From positions 124,001 to 188,000 of the forward strand of contig NZ_JBFEFG010000268.1 of NCBI RefSeq assembly GCF_040718835.1: a DNA stretch of 64,000 nt, in the 5' to 3' direction. This document shows, in pieces, positions 1 to 8,696 of the stretch. The stretch's first letter is position 1. Each line of letters begins with the position of its first letter. Source of the stretch: Bremerella sp. JC817 (GTDB lineage: Bacteria > Planctomycetota > Planctomycetia > Pirellulales > Pirellulaceae). The translations under genes and the position numbers were made by a program. Under the pieces are notes generated by a model. That model made no database searches and was not told the DNA's origin. It saw only the letters and a program-made list of their open reading frames with translations.

Positions 1-210
1 CTGTACCCACCGCTGTGCGCGAAATCGACAACCGACGGAGCGATCGTGCCAATCGATCCGCGAAACTTCTTTACGACGCATGGCAACGAATTCGAGAAGA
101 ACGGGATGTCGACCGAGGCGAGCTATTTTCGATTCGTAGCCTTCTTCGGTGGCTTGCACATGATCTGGTCATTTCGTGGGGAGCGATTGGCACCGGAATC
201 GGTGGCCTGA
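1..210 (+). CDS. 3' end of an unrecognised gene (partial)
   Basis: Frame 1 is open from the window edge to a TGA at 208-210 and would give the last 69 residues of a protein. The codons end mostly in G or C, as in the genes of this window, and the peptide reads like real protein (for example the stretch IVPIDPRNFF), but I do not recognise a family. The competing frame that starts with GTG at 15 and runs to 350 has a poorer third-position bias and no clear ribosome site. If frame 1 is real, about 205 bases separate it from the metal-efflux operon and would hold that operon's promoter. Confidence 0.3.
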   Translation: MYPPLCAKSTTDGAIVPIDPRNFFTTHGNEFEKNGMSTEASYFRFVAFFGGLHMIWSFRGERLAPESVA

Positions 211-415
211 TAATGTTGTTTATTGCGAGTGCCATTTGGCAGGCGAATCAGATTTCCACGACTCGCCCGCTCGAGCTTTGCAGAAGTGTGGCAGTTCGTT
301 CTAGCTGCCGTCCCTGTTTAAATTTGGGCGGGCTAACGGACTTTCGGTGATCGGATGCAGCAGAGAAGACGATAAGAACGCTGAGGCAAGTTCTAGCGTA
401 TTCTCAGGCAGAAGC

Positions 416-871
416 ATGGATCGGCGACTTATAGCAATGCTGGCAGTGACCGCAGTGATGATTCACTGTGTGGTTGGCTGCTGCGTGCGTTGCGCGTGTG
501 CCTGCGAGTGTTTTCATGCCCAACATGCTGCGAACAACGCAATTTGTTCCCATCATCATCGCCACTGCCGTTGCCTGGGAAACCATCGCTGCGAAGTTTG
601 TGCTGGCCAACATAACGATCATGGACATGGTCCGCACGAGCCTTGCGTTGAATGCTTGAAGGTCAAAAGCTCGTTCATTACCAGCGATTCCTCCTGGGAT
701 GGCGTTGTTGCTCGGGCTCGCGTTCTTTCGGAAACGCTTCCTCCGGGTGCTGAATTAGTGGCGGTTCTTCCATCGCATCATGCTGCCTGGAAGTCTTGGG
801 ACCCACGAAGCCATCGACCGCATCGTGGCGCTCTGCGCCGACATCTGGCGATCGCCGTTTTGCTGATCTAG
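416..871 (+). CDS. Small exported His/Cys-rich protein, first of the metal-efflux operon
   Basis: A 151-residue protein when started at the ATG at 416, which places a hydrophobic signal-like segment (residues 1-22) at the N terminus; an in-frame start at 347 would bury it. Residues 25-75 are packed with Cys and His (patterns such as HHHRHCRC and CEVCAGQHNDHGHGPHEPC), which suggests metal binding outside the cytoplasm. The C-terminal half is ordinary in composition and has no domain I know. It lies upstream of an RND efflux outer-membrane factor. Similar His-rich small genes follow at 2706 and 8072, so it probably buffers or passes metal to the pump; that role is inference. Confidence 0.6.
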   Translation: MDRRLIAMLAVTAVMIHCVVGCCVRCACACECFHAQHAANNAICSHHHRHCRCLGNHRCEVCAGQHNDHGHGPHEPCVECLKVKSSFITSDSSWDGVVARARVLSETLPPGAELVAVLPSHHAAWKSWDPRSHRPHRGALRRHLAIAVLLI

Positions 872-1064
872 TCGCACAACATTGGTACGGCAGGCATGGA
901 TGGAGCCTGACGACCACCTCTTCGCGACCTACAGCCGTCTTCTCGTATTCGAGTGAATCGTTCGCACCATTTATTTGCCAACGATTTCGGACTCTGTGCG
1001 CGTGCCTGCGCCGTTGAGTCTTCCCTGCCTATACCCAATGACCCAACCCAGCAAGGATGTTCCC

Positions 1065-2540
1065 ATGAAATACTCGCAGGAGACGTTTCGTTCTCTCGTC
1101 TGGTGCGCCGTAGGTCTCGCCGCCGTGAGTGGCTGCCGTTCGACGGCTCCCAAGCCAGAAGTGTTCCACGACGACCAAGCCATCGCCACCGATATCGCCA
1201 AAGCGACCGAGTTGCCACCAGTTGCTTCCGAGATCGAACAGGTCAGTTTCGATCAACCTGAATCACTTCAGCAGGTTCAATTGACGTCTGCAAGTGAAAT
1301 CCCGGCGGTGCCATCGGTGCCACAAGAAGGTCTGACTTTGCAGGCCATCCAAGATTTGGCTTTGGCGAACAACCCTGCAATTATGGCGCTTTCGGCGACC
1401 GCTAATGCCGAGCAAGAGTATCAGTTCCAGGTCGGTCGTTCCGCCAATCCAGAGGTCGGATACGCTGCCAACCAGCTGGCGGACCAGGGAACCGACCAGC
1501 ACCTGGTCTATGTTCAACGAGAGTTCGTCACCGGCGGTAAGCTGCAGATGAATCAGGACGTGTTAGGGCATTCGGTCGAGGCCCAACGCTGGGAGGTCGA
1601 AACCCAGCGTTACCGCGTGATGACCGACGTACGGTTGAAGTTCGTTCAAGCCCTGGTCGCTCAACGACAGATGGAGATGATTGATGATTTCCACGGCGTT
1701 GTGACCAAAGGAGTAACCCTCGCCGAGCGCCGCTTCGATGCTCAAGAGGCCTCGCAGGCCGAAGTGCTGCAGGCAGAGATTCAAATGAACGAAGTGGAGG
1801 TGATGCGGCAGCAGGCCGAGTATCGCTGGAAGGCTGCCTGGAAAGAAATGGCCGCCGCCGCAGGTGTTCCGAATCTGGAGGTCACACCGCTCAGCGGTTC
1901 GCTGGAAGGTGGGTCGGCTGAACTCGACTGGGACACGGTCTACCTCGCTCTGTCGGACAAAAGTCCCGAGCTTCAGGCTGCGTTCAGTCGGGTACGGATG
2001 GCCCGCTCGAATCTGTCGCGACAAGAGGTTCAAGCGATTCCCAACGTTACCGGCAACCTCCAGGCGGGCGTCGACAACGCGACCGGATCGGGCATGTTGC
2101 AATTGCAACTGGGTGCACCGATCCCGGTGTTCAACGACAACTCTGGCAACGTCTCGGCGGCGTATCATGAATACAGTCGCGCGACGCACGATGTGAAGCG
2201 GATCGAGATGTCCCTGCAGACTCGATTGGCACAAGTGTCCCAGGAATTCGATTCGGCCCGGTTCGCCGTCGACCGGTACGAGCACCAGATCTTGCCAAAG
2301 GCGAAGCAGACATTGAGTCTGGCGGAGAAAGCGTATGAAGCAGGTGAGTTTTCGTTTGTGCAGACTTTGATCGCCCGAAGAACCTACTTCGATACAAACC
2401 TCAACTATCTCGATTCGCTCGGAAATCTGTCGCAGGCCCAGGCTAAAGTGGACGGACTGCTGCTAACCGGGGCGCTAGATATGGCTGGTTCTGGTTCGCT
2501 GGGCGATGCGCTTCGTGGGCAGACTTTCAGCCAACAGTAA
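1065..2540 (+). CDS. TolC-family outer-membrane factor of an RND metal efflux system (CzcC-like)
   Basis: A 491-residue lipoprotein of the outer-membrane efflux family. The start at ATG 1065 is chosen because AAGGA lies eight bases upstream and because it places a lipoprotein signal (hydrophobic stretch ending in AAVSGC, Cys24) at the N terminus; the longer frame from 975 would bury it. Residues from about 95 on have the long helical pattern of this family, with phrases such as LALANNPAI near the start of the first repeat and SLAEKAYEAGEFSFVQTLIARR near the end. It would form the outer-membrane exit duct for the adaptor at 3296 and pump at 4766, which follow in the same direction. The metal cannot be read from this subunit. 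Confidence 0.88.
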   Translation: MKYSQETFRSLVWCAVGLAAVSGCRSTAPKPEVFHDDQAIATDIAKATELPPVASEIEQVSFDQPESLQQVQLTSASEIPAVPSVPQEGLTLQAIQDLALANNPAIMALSATANAEQEYQFQVGRSANPEVGYAANQLADQGTDQHLVYVQREFVTGGKLQMNQDVLGHSVEAQRWEVETQRYRVMTDVRLKFVQALVAQRQMEMIDDFHGVVTKGVTLAERRFDAQEASQAEVLQAEIQMNEVEVMRQQAEYRWKAAWKEMAAAAGVPNLEVTPLSGSLEGGSAELDWDTVYLALSDKSPELQAAFSRVRMARSNLSRQEVQAIPNVTGNLQAGVDNATGSGMLQLQLGAPIPVFNDNSGNVSAAYHEYSRATHDVKRIEMSLQTRLAQVSQEFDSARFAVDRYEHQILPKAKQTLSLAEKAYEAGEFSFVQTLIARRTYFDTNLNYLDSLGNLSQAQAKVDGLLLTGALDMAGSGSLGDALRGQTFSQQ

Positions 2541-2705
2541 AAAAATCGGCAAGAGCTGCATCTGCTTGAACCGATACGATCCTTGGAACGTCCCAAATCG
2601 ACCGATTGGGGCTCGGAATATCGACTTTTGGGGGGAACCGAGGTTGTCTCGTTTGCCCCTGGTGGGATAAGATTCCGAAAACAGTTGACCTGAATGGAGT
2701 TTCCC

Positions 2706-3149
2706 GTGACGTTTCCCGCAACCATCCTGACGCTCGTGGCCATGCTTTGGCATGCCCTGGCCGGATGTTGCGCGCATCACTCGCATGCTCCATTGCTGGG
2801 ACCGGAAGGCTGTTCGACGGCCTCTCAGCAGCTTCACGAACATTATCATGGGTGTTCGCACCATCATGGCCACGCCGTCGATGATCACGAACACGCTGAC
2901 CATGACGAGCATTCTGACACCGGCGAATGTGGCCAATCGGACTGCGTTATGTCGGCCTCGACTTCCGATAGCGATGGCCACCTGAGCATGGTCAAGCAGA
3001 TCGGCTCGCAACTCTACTTCGACGCCAACTGTCTGCCGGCGTTTGACTCGCCATTGGGCCAGGTCGCGGAGGAGGGATTGCTCGAAATCTGTTGGCTTCC
3101 GCCCGAGGGGACTGCTGTCTACCTGCAGTTCGAAAGCATGCTTCTCTAA
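2706..3149 (+). CDS. Small exported His-rich protein between the efflux duct and adaptor genes
   Basis: About 147 residues from the GTG at 2706, which has GGAG seven bases upstream; an ATG at 2694 in the same frame has no such site and would add four residues. The N terminus is a short signal-like hydrophobic segment ending in HALAGCCAHHSH. Residues about 35-75 hold many His plus Asp/Glu (HHHGHAVDDHEHADHDEH). The C-terminal part (after about 95) is free of His clusters and acidic to neutral. The layout matches the gene at 416: signal, metal-binding linker, unknown C-terminal piece. A periplasmic metal buffer for the Czc-like system is likely but inferred. Confidence 0.65.
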   Translation: MTFPATILTLVAMLWHALAGCCAHHSHAPLLGPEGCSTASQQLHEHYHGCSHHHGHAVDDHEHADHDEHSDTGECGQSDCVMSASTSDSDGHLSMVKQIGSQLYFDANCLPAFDSPLGQVAEEGLLEICWLPPEGTAVYLQFESMLL

Positions 3150-3295
3150 ATCGCGCAGCTCACGTGCTTTCTAAAGCGTGACGTTTTGGTCTTTCGCGCG
3201 GAATGAATTTGCCTAAGGCATTCTGCACTCACTTTACCGAAGATCCCTGCGCCATTAACAGCTCTCAGGTTTCCAACGAGAGAGGCAAGAGAACG

Positions 3296-4684
3296 ATGAC
3301 AACCATTAGCCGTAACATTATTCCCGCGATCATTGGCCTTGCGCTTGTCATAGCGCTGCTGATCGTCGCGACTGCGACCGCATCGATGTGGTTGCCAAAA
3401 GCCCAGCAGATCCTCGGCATGCAAGCCGAAGCCAAGACGGAAGAGGAGCACGACGAGCATGCTGGTCACGACCATGGACATGCTGGCCACTCTGAAGCGA
3501 ATTCCGTCGAGCTGAGTGCCAATGGTCTGAAGAATATCGACTTCAAACCGGTCACCATTGAACTGGGGACCTACATGCGGCGGATTACCGTGCCAGCAAT
3601 GGTGGTCGAACGCCCTGGTCGCACCCAGATGAACATCTCGGCGCCGCTGACCGGCGTCATCACGAAGATCTTCGCGGTTGAAGGAAGCTCGGTCGATTCC
3701 GGGAGTCCGTTATTTGAACTGCGTTTGACCCATGAAGACCTGGTGACCGCGCAGAGCAACTTGATTCGTACGTCCGAAGCACTGGATGTCGTGAATCGCG
3801 AACTTGCTCGTCTGCAAGGACTGGCCGAAGGGGTTATCGCTGGAAAGCGAATCCTGGAGCAGGAATATGAAAAGCAGAAGCTCGAGGCTTCGCTCCGCGC
3901 GGAACGCCAGTCCTTGCTGTTGCATGGATTGGACGAAGAACAGGTTGCCCAGATCATGCAGACCAAGACGTTACTTGAACGTTTGGTCATTCGAGCCCCA
4001 GAGCATGTTCAAGATGCCGAAAGCTGCAAAGAAACCCATAGCTACCACGTGCAAAACCTGCCAACCCGAGTGGGACAGCAAGTTCAAGCTGGCGAACTGC
4101 TGGGAGTGATTGCCGATCACTGCGAACTGTATATCGAAGGACGTGCCTTCGAAGGCGATGCCATGCGACTACGCGAGGCCGCCAATCAGCACTGGAATAT
4201 CAGCGCCTCGCTGTTGGTTTCTGGTAAAGAAGCGGACCGGGTCGACGACCTGCAAGTACTTTACCTTGCCGATCATATCGATCCCCAGTCGCGAGCTTTT
4301 CGCTTCTTCATCGCCTTGCCCAATGAAATAGTTTCCGAGCGGACACTGCCCAACGGTCAGCAGTTCGTCGAGTGGCGATTCAAGCCAGGCCAGCGAATGG
4401 ATCTACACGTTCCCGTCGAAAAGTGGGAAGACGAAATCGTCGTTCCGGTTGATGCGATCGTGGAAGAAGGTGCCGAAAAGTATGTCTATCAGCAGAACGG
4501 TGATCACTTTGATCGTGTGCCGGTCCATGTGAAATATCGTGATCAATCGAATGTCGTGATTGCGAACGATGGCTCTCTGTTCCCGGGTGATGTGATTGCC
4601 GCACGAGGTGCTTACGAGATGCATTTAACGTTGAAGAACCAGTCTGGTGGCGGAATCGATCCGCACGCTGGACACAACCACTAG
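3296..4684 (+). CDS. RND efflux periplasmic adaptor (membrane-fusion protein, CzcB-like)
   Basis: A 462-residue membrane-fusion protein. The ATG at 3296 is preferred over an in-frame start at 3203 because it begins directly with a transmembrane or signal anchor (residues about 8-30). A His/Glu-rich segment (residues about 48-66, HDEHAGHDHGHAGH) follows, then the lipoyl/barrel-sandwich halves around a helical hairpin (APLTGVITKIFAVEGSSVDSG opens it) and beta-barrel domains. The C terminus again ends in His (DPHAGHNH). It links the pump at 4766 to the outer-membrane factor at 1065. The two His-rich tails suggest a cation such as Zn, Co, Cd or Ni rather than only copper, but this is not proof. 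Confidence 0.87.
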   Translation: MTTISRNIIPAIIGLALVIALLIVATATASMWLPKAQQILGMQAEAKTEEEHDEHAGHDHGHAGHSEANSVELSANGLKNIDFKPVTIELGTYMRRITVPAMVVERPGRTQMNISAPLTGVITKIFAVEGSSVDSGSPLFELRLTHEDLVTAQSNLIRTSEALDVVNRELARLQGLAEGVIAGKRILEQEYEKQKLEASLRAERQSLLLHGLDEEQVAQIMQTKTLLERLVIRAPEHVQDAESCKETHSYHVQNLPTRVGQQVQAGELLGVIADHCELYIEGRAFEGDAMRLREAANQHWNISASLLVSGKEADRVDDLQVLYLADHIDPQSRAFRFFIALPNEIVSERTLPNGQQFVEWRFKPGQRMDLHVPVEKWEDEIVVPVDAIVEEGAEKYVYQQNGDHFDRVPVHVKYRDQSNVVIANDGSLFPGDVIAARGAYEMHLTLKNQSGGGIDPHAGHNH

Positions 4685-4765
4685 CGTAATGGCCAGGTGA
4701 TTTTCGCCTGGCATCGAGGAACGTTCATACGTCTTTCACGCTTTGTTTGTTTCGGAGTCTTCATC

Positions 4766-7700
4766 GTGCTAAATGCCATCATTCGCTTTTCACTGCAGAA
4801 CCGCATGCTGGTGATTGCAGTGGCCATATTTTTGTTGATATACGGCGGTTGGCAGACCACTCAATTGCCGATCGATGTGTTTCCTAACCTCAATCGCCCG
4901 CGGGTTGTCATCATGACCGAAGCCCCTGGGATGGCCCCGGAAGAAGTGGAAACATTGATTACGTTTCCACTCGAAACCGTTTTGAACGGTGCCACCGGGG
5001 TACAAGATGTTCGTACGCAATCTGGCGTCGGGCTGTCGGTGATCTACGTCGAGTTTGACTGGGGAACCGACATCTATAACGATCGCCAGATCGTGGCCGA
5101 ACGCCTGGCATTGGCGACCGATCGTCTGCCGCAAGGTGCGAAGCCGCAGCTGATGCCCATTTCGTCGATCATGGGACAGATCATGGTGATGGGCATGGTC
5201 AGCAAGGATGGCCAGACGCCTCCCATGGAACTGCGGACCATTGCCGACTGGGTCGTTCGCCAACGACTGCTAACTATTCCCGGCGTCTCCCAAGTGATTG
5301 TCATGGGAGGGGAACGAAAGCAGTTTCAGGTTCTGGTCGATCCTAACAACTTGCAGCGCTACGGCGTCACGCTTCACCAAGTGAAGCAGGCGGTCGCGGA
5401 GTCCAACCAGAATAGCGCCGGTGGTTATCTCGACGAACAAGGTCCTAACGAACTGCTCGTCCGGTCGCTTGGGCGTGTCACCACGATCGACGAAATTGGC
5501 GGGATCGTCGTGGCGCATCGTGATGGCCAATCAATTCGGCTTTCCCAAGTCGCGAAAGTGGTCGAAGGTGCCCAGGTTAAACGAGGCGACAGTTCCGCTT
5601 ATGCCCGGGATGAGGAAGGAAAGTTCTTCGGCGGTCCAGCGGTTGCACTGACGATTCTGAAGCAGCCCAATGCAGATACTCGCGATGTCACCAACAAGGT
5701 GATTGCGGCCATCGACGAAATGAAATCGTCGCTTCCCAGCGATATCGAAATGCTGCCAGAGCTTTATCAGCAGAAGACCTTCATCGATCTGGCGATTGCC
5801 AACGTGGTGGAAGCCTTGCGGGATGGTGGCATTCTGGTGGTGATTATCCTGTTCCTGTTTCTGCTGAACCTGCGAACCACCTTTATCACGCTGACCGCCA
5901 TTCCTTTATCGATTGTGATGACTGCCTTGGTGTTCGCCATCTTTGGGCTGTCGATCAACACGATGACGCTGGGCGGTTTGGCGGTTGCCATTGGTGAGTT
6001 GGTGGACGATGCCATCGTGGACGTCGAAAACATTTTCCGACGTCTCCGCGAGAATCGCCATGCCGAGAATCCGAAGAATCCGCTATTGGTTGTGTTTCAG
6101 GCCAGCTGCGAGATCCGCAACTCGATTGTCTATGGAACGATGATCGTGGTGATCGTGTTCGTCCCGCTGTTTGCCCTTTCCGGGATGGAAGGTCGGTTGT
6201 TTGCTCCACTTGGAATTGCGTATATCGTCTCGCTGGTCTCATCGCTGCTGGTTTCGCTGACGGTAACGCCGGTGCTCAGCTATTGGCTGCTCGGGAACGC
6301 CAACCTGGGACATGATGACAAAGATGGTCTTATCCTGCGAGTCTTGAAAGCCGTCGCCGACAAAGTGATGGCGTTCAGTTTGAATCTGGCCTGGCCCATT
6401 CTGGCATTGGCCAGCGTGGGAGTGATGATCGCTGGCTGGGGAATGCTGCAGTTGGAAAGTGACTTTCTGCCGCCTTTCAACGAAGGTGCCGTGCAGGTCA
6501 ACGTGATTCTGCCGCCTGGGACTTCGCTGGCGAAGACCAACGAGGTGGCTGCGCGTGTGGAAAGCCGGATTCAAGAGCTCGATGACATTGAAGCCTTCGT
6601 GCGTAAGACCGGCCGGGCCGAGCTCGACGAGCATGCCGAAGGGGTCAACATGACCGAGTTTGTCGCCACGATCGATCCCAATACCGAGCGATCGCGCGAA
6701 GAGGTGATCGATGAAATCAGCGAGGCCCTGGCCGATATTCCCGGTATCGTCACTGCCGTAGAACAGCCACTGGCACACTTGATCTCGCACATGCTATCCG
6801 GGGTGAAGGCCCAGGTCGCCATTAAACTTTACGGAGACGATCTCGACATCCTCCGCCGAGAAGCAAAGAAGATGGAAGCGGCGATGTCCGGGGTGGAAGG
6901 CGTGCGTGACTTGCAAGTCGAACAGCAAGTCAACATTCCGCAGCTCCGCATCGAGGCTGATCGCTATCGCCTGGAGCAGTATGGCCTGCGTCGGCAAGAC
7001 ATCAACGAATTCGTTGAGACGGCTATGCAAGGAGAAGTGGTTTCGGAAGTATTGGATGGGCAACGTACCTTCGACTTGCTGGTTCGGCTTGACGAAGACT
7101 TCCGTGAAGATCGCGACGCGCTCCGCCGCCTGGTGATCGAGTTGCCTGATGGCGGCACCGCAAAGCTGGAAGATGTCGCGAACGTGTATGAATCGAGTGG
7201 TCCGAATACGATCAATCGCGAACAGGTTCGTCGTCGGATCATCGTTCAGTGCAATGTGAGCGGACGCGGGCTGGTCGACGTAGTCGAGGACATTCGCGAG
7301 CGACTGAAGCCGATCGAAGCGGAACTGCCGACCGGGTACTTCACCGAGTATAGCGGCCAGTTTGAAAGCCAACAATCTGCCTCTCGGATGATCGCGGTGC
7401 TGTTCATGATTTCTATGGCCGGGATGTTCTTTGTCCTTTACAAGATGTTTGGTTCTGCCAATCTTTCATTGCAAGTGATGATCGCCCTGCCGATGGCATT
7501 CATTGGGTCTGTGGCGGCGTTATATATCACGCAGCAAACTTTGACCGTGGCCAGTATGGTCGGATTCATCTCGCTATGCGGGATCGCGTCGCGGAATGGG
7601 ATTCTGCTGATCAACCATTACTTGCACCTGGTGAAGTACGAGGGAGAGAGCTGGTCGAAGCAGATGATCATTCGTGCTGGTAAAGATCGCCTGGCACCGG

Positions 7701-7960
7701 TGTTGATGACCGCCCTGACGTCGGGAATCGGTCTGGTTCCACTGGCGATGGCCGCTGGGGAACCGGGCAAGGAAATCCTTTACCCGGTGGCGACCGTCAT
7801 TATTGGTGGGCTGATCACGAGCACCGTCCTCGAATTCTTGGTTCGTCCTGCGTTGTTTTGGAAGGTTGGCACCGGGGCGGCCAGACGACTGGTCGAAGCG
7901 GAGTCGTCGCATGTCGAACTGGTGGAAGAATCAGAAGAACATCTTCTCCCGCAGGCCTAG
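4766..7960 (+). CDS. Heavy-metal RND efflux pump (CzcA/CusA superfamily, substrate uncertain)
   Basis: A 1064-residue inner-membrane proton-driven pump. The GTG at 4766 is preferred (GGAG eight bases upstream, and the protein then starts MLNAIIRFSLQNRMLV as usual for the family); the frame runs back to 4697. Transmembrane helix 4 carries the acidic relay (AIGELVDDAIVDVEN), and the two periplasmic loops and twelve helices are present at normal length. At the sites matching the copper triad of E. coli CusA, the first Met is replaced (NEGAVQVNV, Asn at the Met place), while Met remains in VNMTEF and SHMLSG. Strict Cu/Ag specificity is therefore unlikely. Its His-rich neighbours point to another divalent cation. 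Confidence 0.88.
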   Translation: MLNAIIRFSLQNRMLVIAVAIFLLIYGGWQTTQLPIDVFPNLNRPRVVIMTEAPGMAPEEVETLITFPLETVLNGATGVQDVRTQSGVGLSVIYVEFDWGTDIYNDRQIVAERLALATDRLPQGAKPQLMPISSIMGQIMVMGMVSKDGQTPPMELRTIADWVVRQRLLTIPGVSQVIVMGGERKQFQVLVDPNNLQRYGVTLHQVKQAVAESNQNSAGGYLDEQGPNELLVRSLGRVTTIDEIGGIVVAHRDGQSIRLSQVAKVVEGAQVKRGDSSAYARDEEGKFFGGPAVALTILKQPNADTRDVTNKVIAAIDEMKSSLPSDIEMLPELYQQKTFIDLAIANVVEALRDGGILVVIILFLFLLNLRTTFITLTAIPLSIVMTALVFAIFGLSINTMTLGGLAVAIGELVDDAIVDVENIFRRLRENRHAENPKNPLLVVFQASCEIRNSIVYGTMIVVIVFVPLFALSGMEGRLFAPLGIAYIVSLVSSLLVSLTVTPVLSYWLLGNANLGHDDKDGLILRVLKAVADKVMAFSLNLAWPILALASVGVMIAGWGMLQLESDFLPPFNEGAVQVNVILPPGTSLAKTNEVAARVESRIQELDDIEAFVRKTGRAELDEHAEGVNMTEFVATIDPNTERSREEVIDEISEALADIPGIVTAVEQPLAHLISHMLSGVKAQVAIKLYGDDLDILRREAKKMEAAMSGVEGVRDLQVEQQVNIPQLRIEADRYRLEQYGLRRQDINEFVETAMQGEVVSEVLDGQRTFDLLVRLDEDFREDRDALRRLVIELPDGGTAKLEDVANVYESSGPNTINREQVRRRIIVQCNVSGRGLVDVVEDIRERLKPIEAELPTGYFTEYSGQFESQQSASRMIAVLFMISMAGMFFVLYKMFGSANLSLQVMIALPMAFIGSVAALYITQQTLTVASMVGFISLCGIASRNGILLINHYLHLVKYEGESWSKQMIIRAGKDRLAPVLMTALTSGIGLVPLAMAAGEPGKEILYPVATVIIGGLITSTVLEFLVRPALFWKVGTGAARRLVEAESSHVELVEESEEHLLPQA

Positions 7961-8071
7961 TGGCGAAGATGTTCATTGGAAAACCTGGTCGTTGCTGGTC
8001 GGGAGTCAGCTGGCAACGACAAATCAAATCGGCTCATTAAGTTGCTGTTTAACCAGAAGGATTAGAAAACA

Positions 8072-8578
8072 ATGCGCAAGCTAACACTACTGTCTCACGT
8101 ACTGTTGTCGGCCGTACTTACGGTCGGGCTCACCGGCTGTGATGGCGGAGCAAAACCAAACGCCTCCGGCGAAGCGGGGCATTCGGAAGAACATGATCAC
8201 GACCATCCATCGGAAGGGCCTCATCACGGAGCGTTGATCGAATTGGGCGAGGAAGAGTATCACGCCGAGCTAGTCCATGACGACAAAGCAGGTTCGGTAA
8301 CGATTTACTTGCTCGACTCGGCCGCCAAGCAGCCAGTGGCAATTGAAGCAGCGGACCTGACCATCAACATCAAACATGATGGCAATGGCTCGCAGTTCAA
8401 ACTGCCTGCGGTCGGCGCCGCGGAAGGGAAGGCCTCGGAGTTCACCTCCAGCGATCCAGCCCTGGCAGAAGCGCTCGACCACGAGGGGGCCGAGGCAACC
8501 ATCGTTGTCAGCATCGAAGGAAAACAATTCCGTGGCAGTGTCGAACATGATCACGACGACCACGACCATGATCACTAA
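8072..8578 (+). CDS. His-rich metal-binding lipoprotein at the end of the Czc-like operon
   Basis: 168 residues. A lipoprotein signal peptide ends in GLTGC (Cys23). Two His-rich segments bracket the protein: residues about 37-55 (HSEEHDHDHPSEGPHHG) and the extreme C terminus, which alternates His and Asp. The middle part looks like a small beta-rich domain (EYHAELVHDDKAGSVTIYLL), and similar proteins occur beside metal efflux genes. AGAAGG lies upstream of the ATG. It follows the pump by 111 bases and is closed by the terminator at 8636. It is probably a membrane-anchored periplasmic metal sponge for the efflux system, which is inference from composition and context. Confidence 0.75.
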   Translation: MRKLTLLSHVLLSAVLTVGLTGCDGGAKPNASGEAGHSEEHDHDHPSEGPHHGALIELGEEEYHAELVHDDKAGSVTIYLLDSAAKQPVAIEAADLTINIKHDGNGSQFKLPAVGAAEGKASEFTSSDPALAEALDHEGAEATIVVSIEGKQFRGSVEHDHDDHDHDH

Positions 8579-8590
8579 TCTCGGGTAAAC

Positions 8591-8614
8591 ACCGAACCAA
8601 CGGCGCGGTTCGGT
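8591..8614. other. Perfect 8-bp inverted repeat before the terminator
   Basis: ACCGAACC at 8591-8598 pairs with GGTTCGGT at 8607-8614 around an eight-base loop. It has no T-run, so it is not a terminator alone, but it lies 22 bases before the true terminator in the same 3' region and may protect the mRNA end. Confidence 0.5.
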
Positions 8615-8635
8615 GATCTACTACGAGAAGTGCTC

Positions 8636-8671
8636 GCCGGCGATTGGTGCTATCCGATCGCCGGCTTTTTT
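8636..8671 (+). terminator. Rho-independent terminator of the Czc-like operon
   Basis: GCCGGCGAT (8636-8644) pairs with ATCGCCGGC (8657-8665) around a 12-base loop and is followed by six T (8666-8671). It lies between the ends of two convergent operons. On the minus strand the hairpin has no T-run behind it, so it acts best for the plus-strand operon. Confidence 0.85.
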
Positions 8672-8696
8672 ATTTCGAACAGTGGAGCGTTGTAAG

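Noticed and set aside
15..350. 111-residue plus-strand frame with one membrane-like segment at the window start
   Set aside because: Third-position bias is weaker than in frame 1, and its start lacks a ribosome site; I kept frame 1 (1-210) as a tentative gene end instead.
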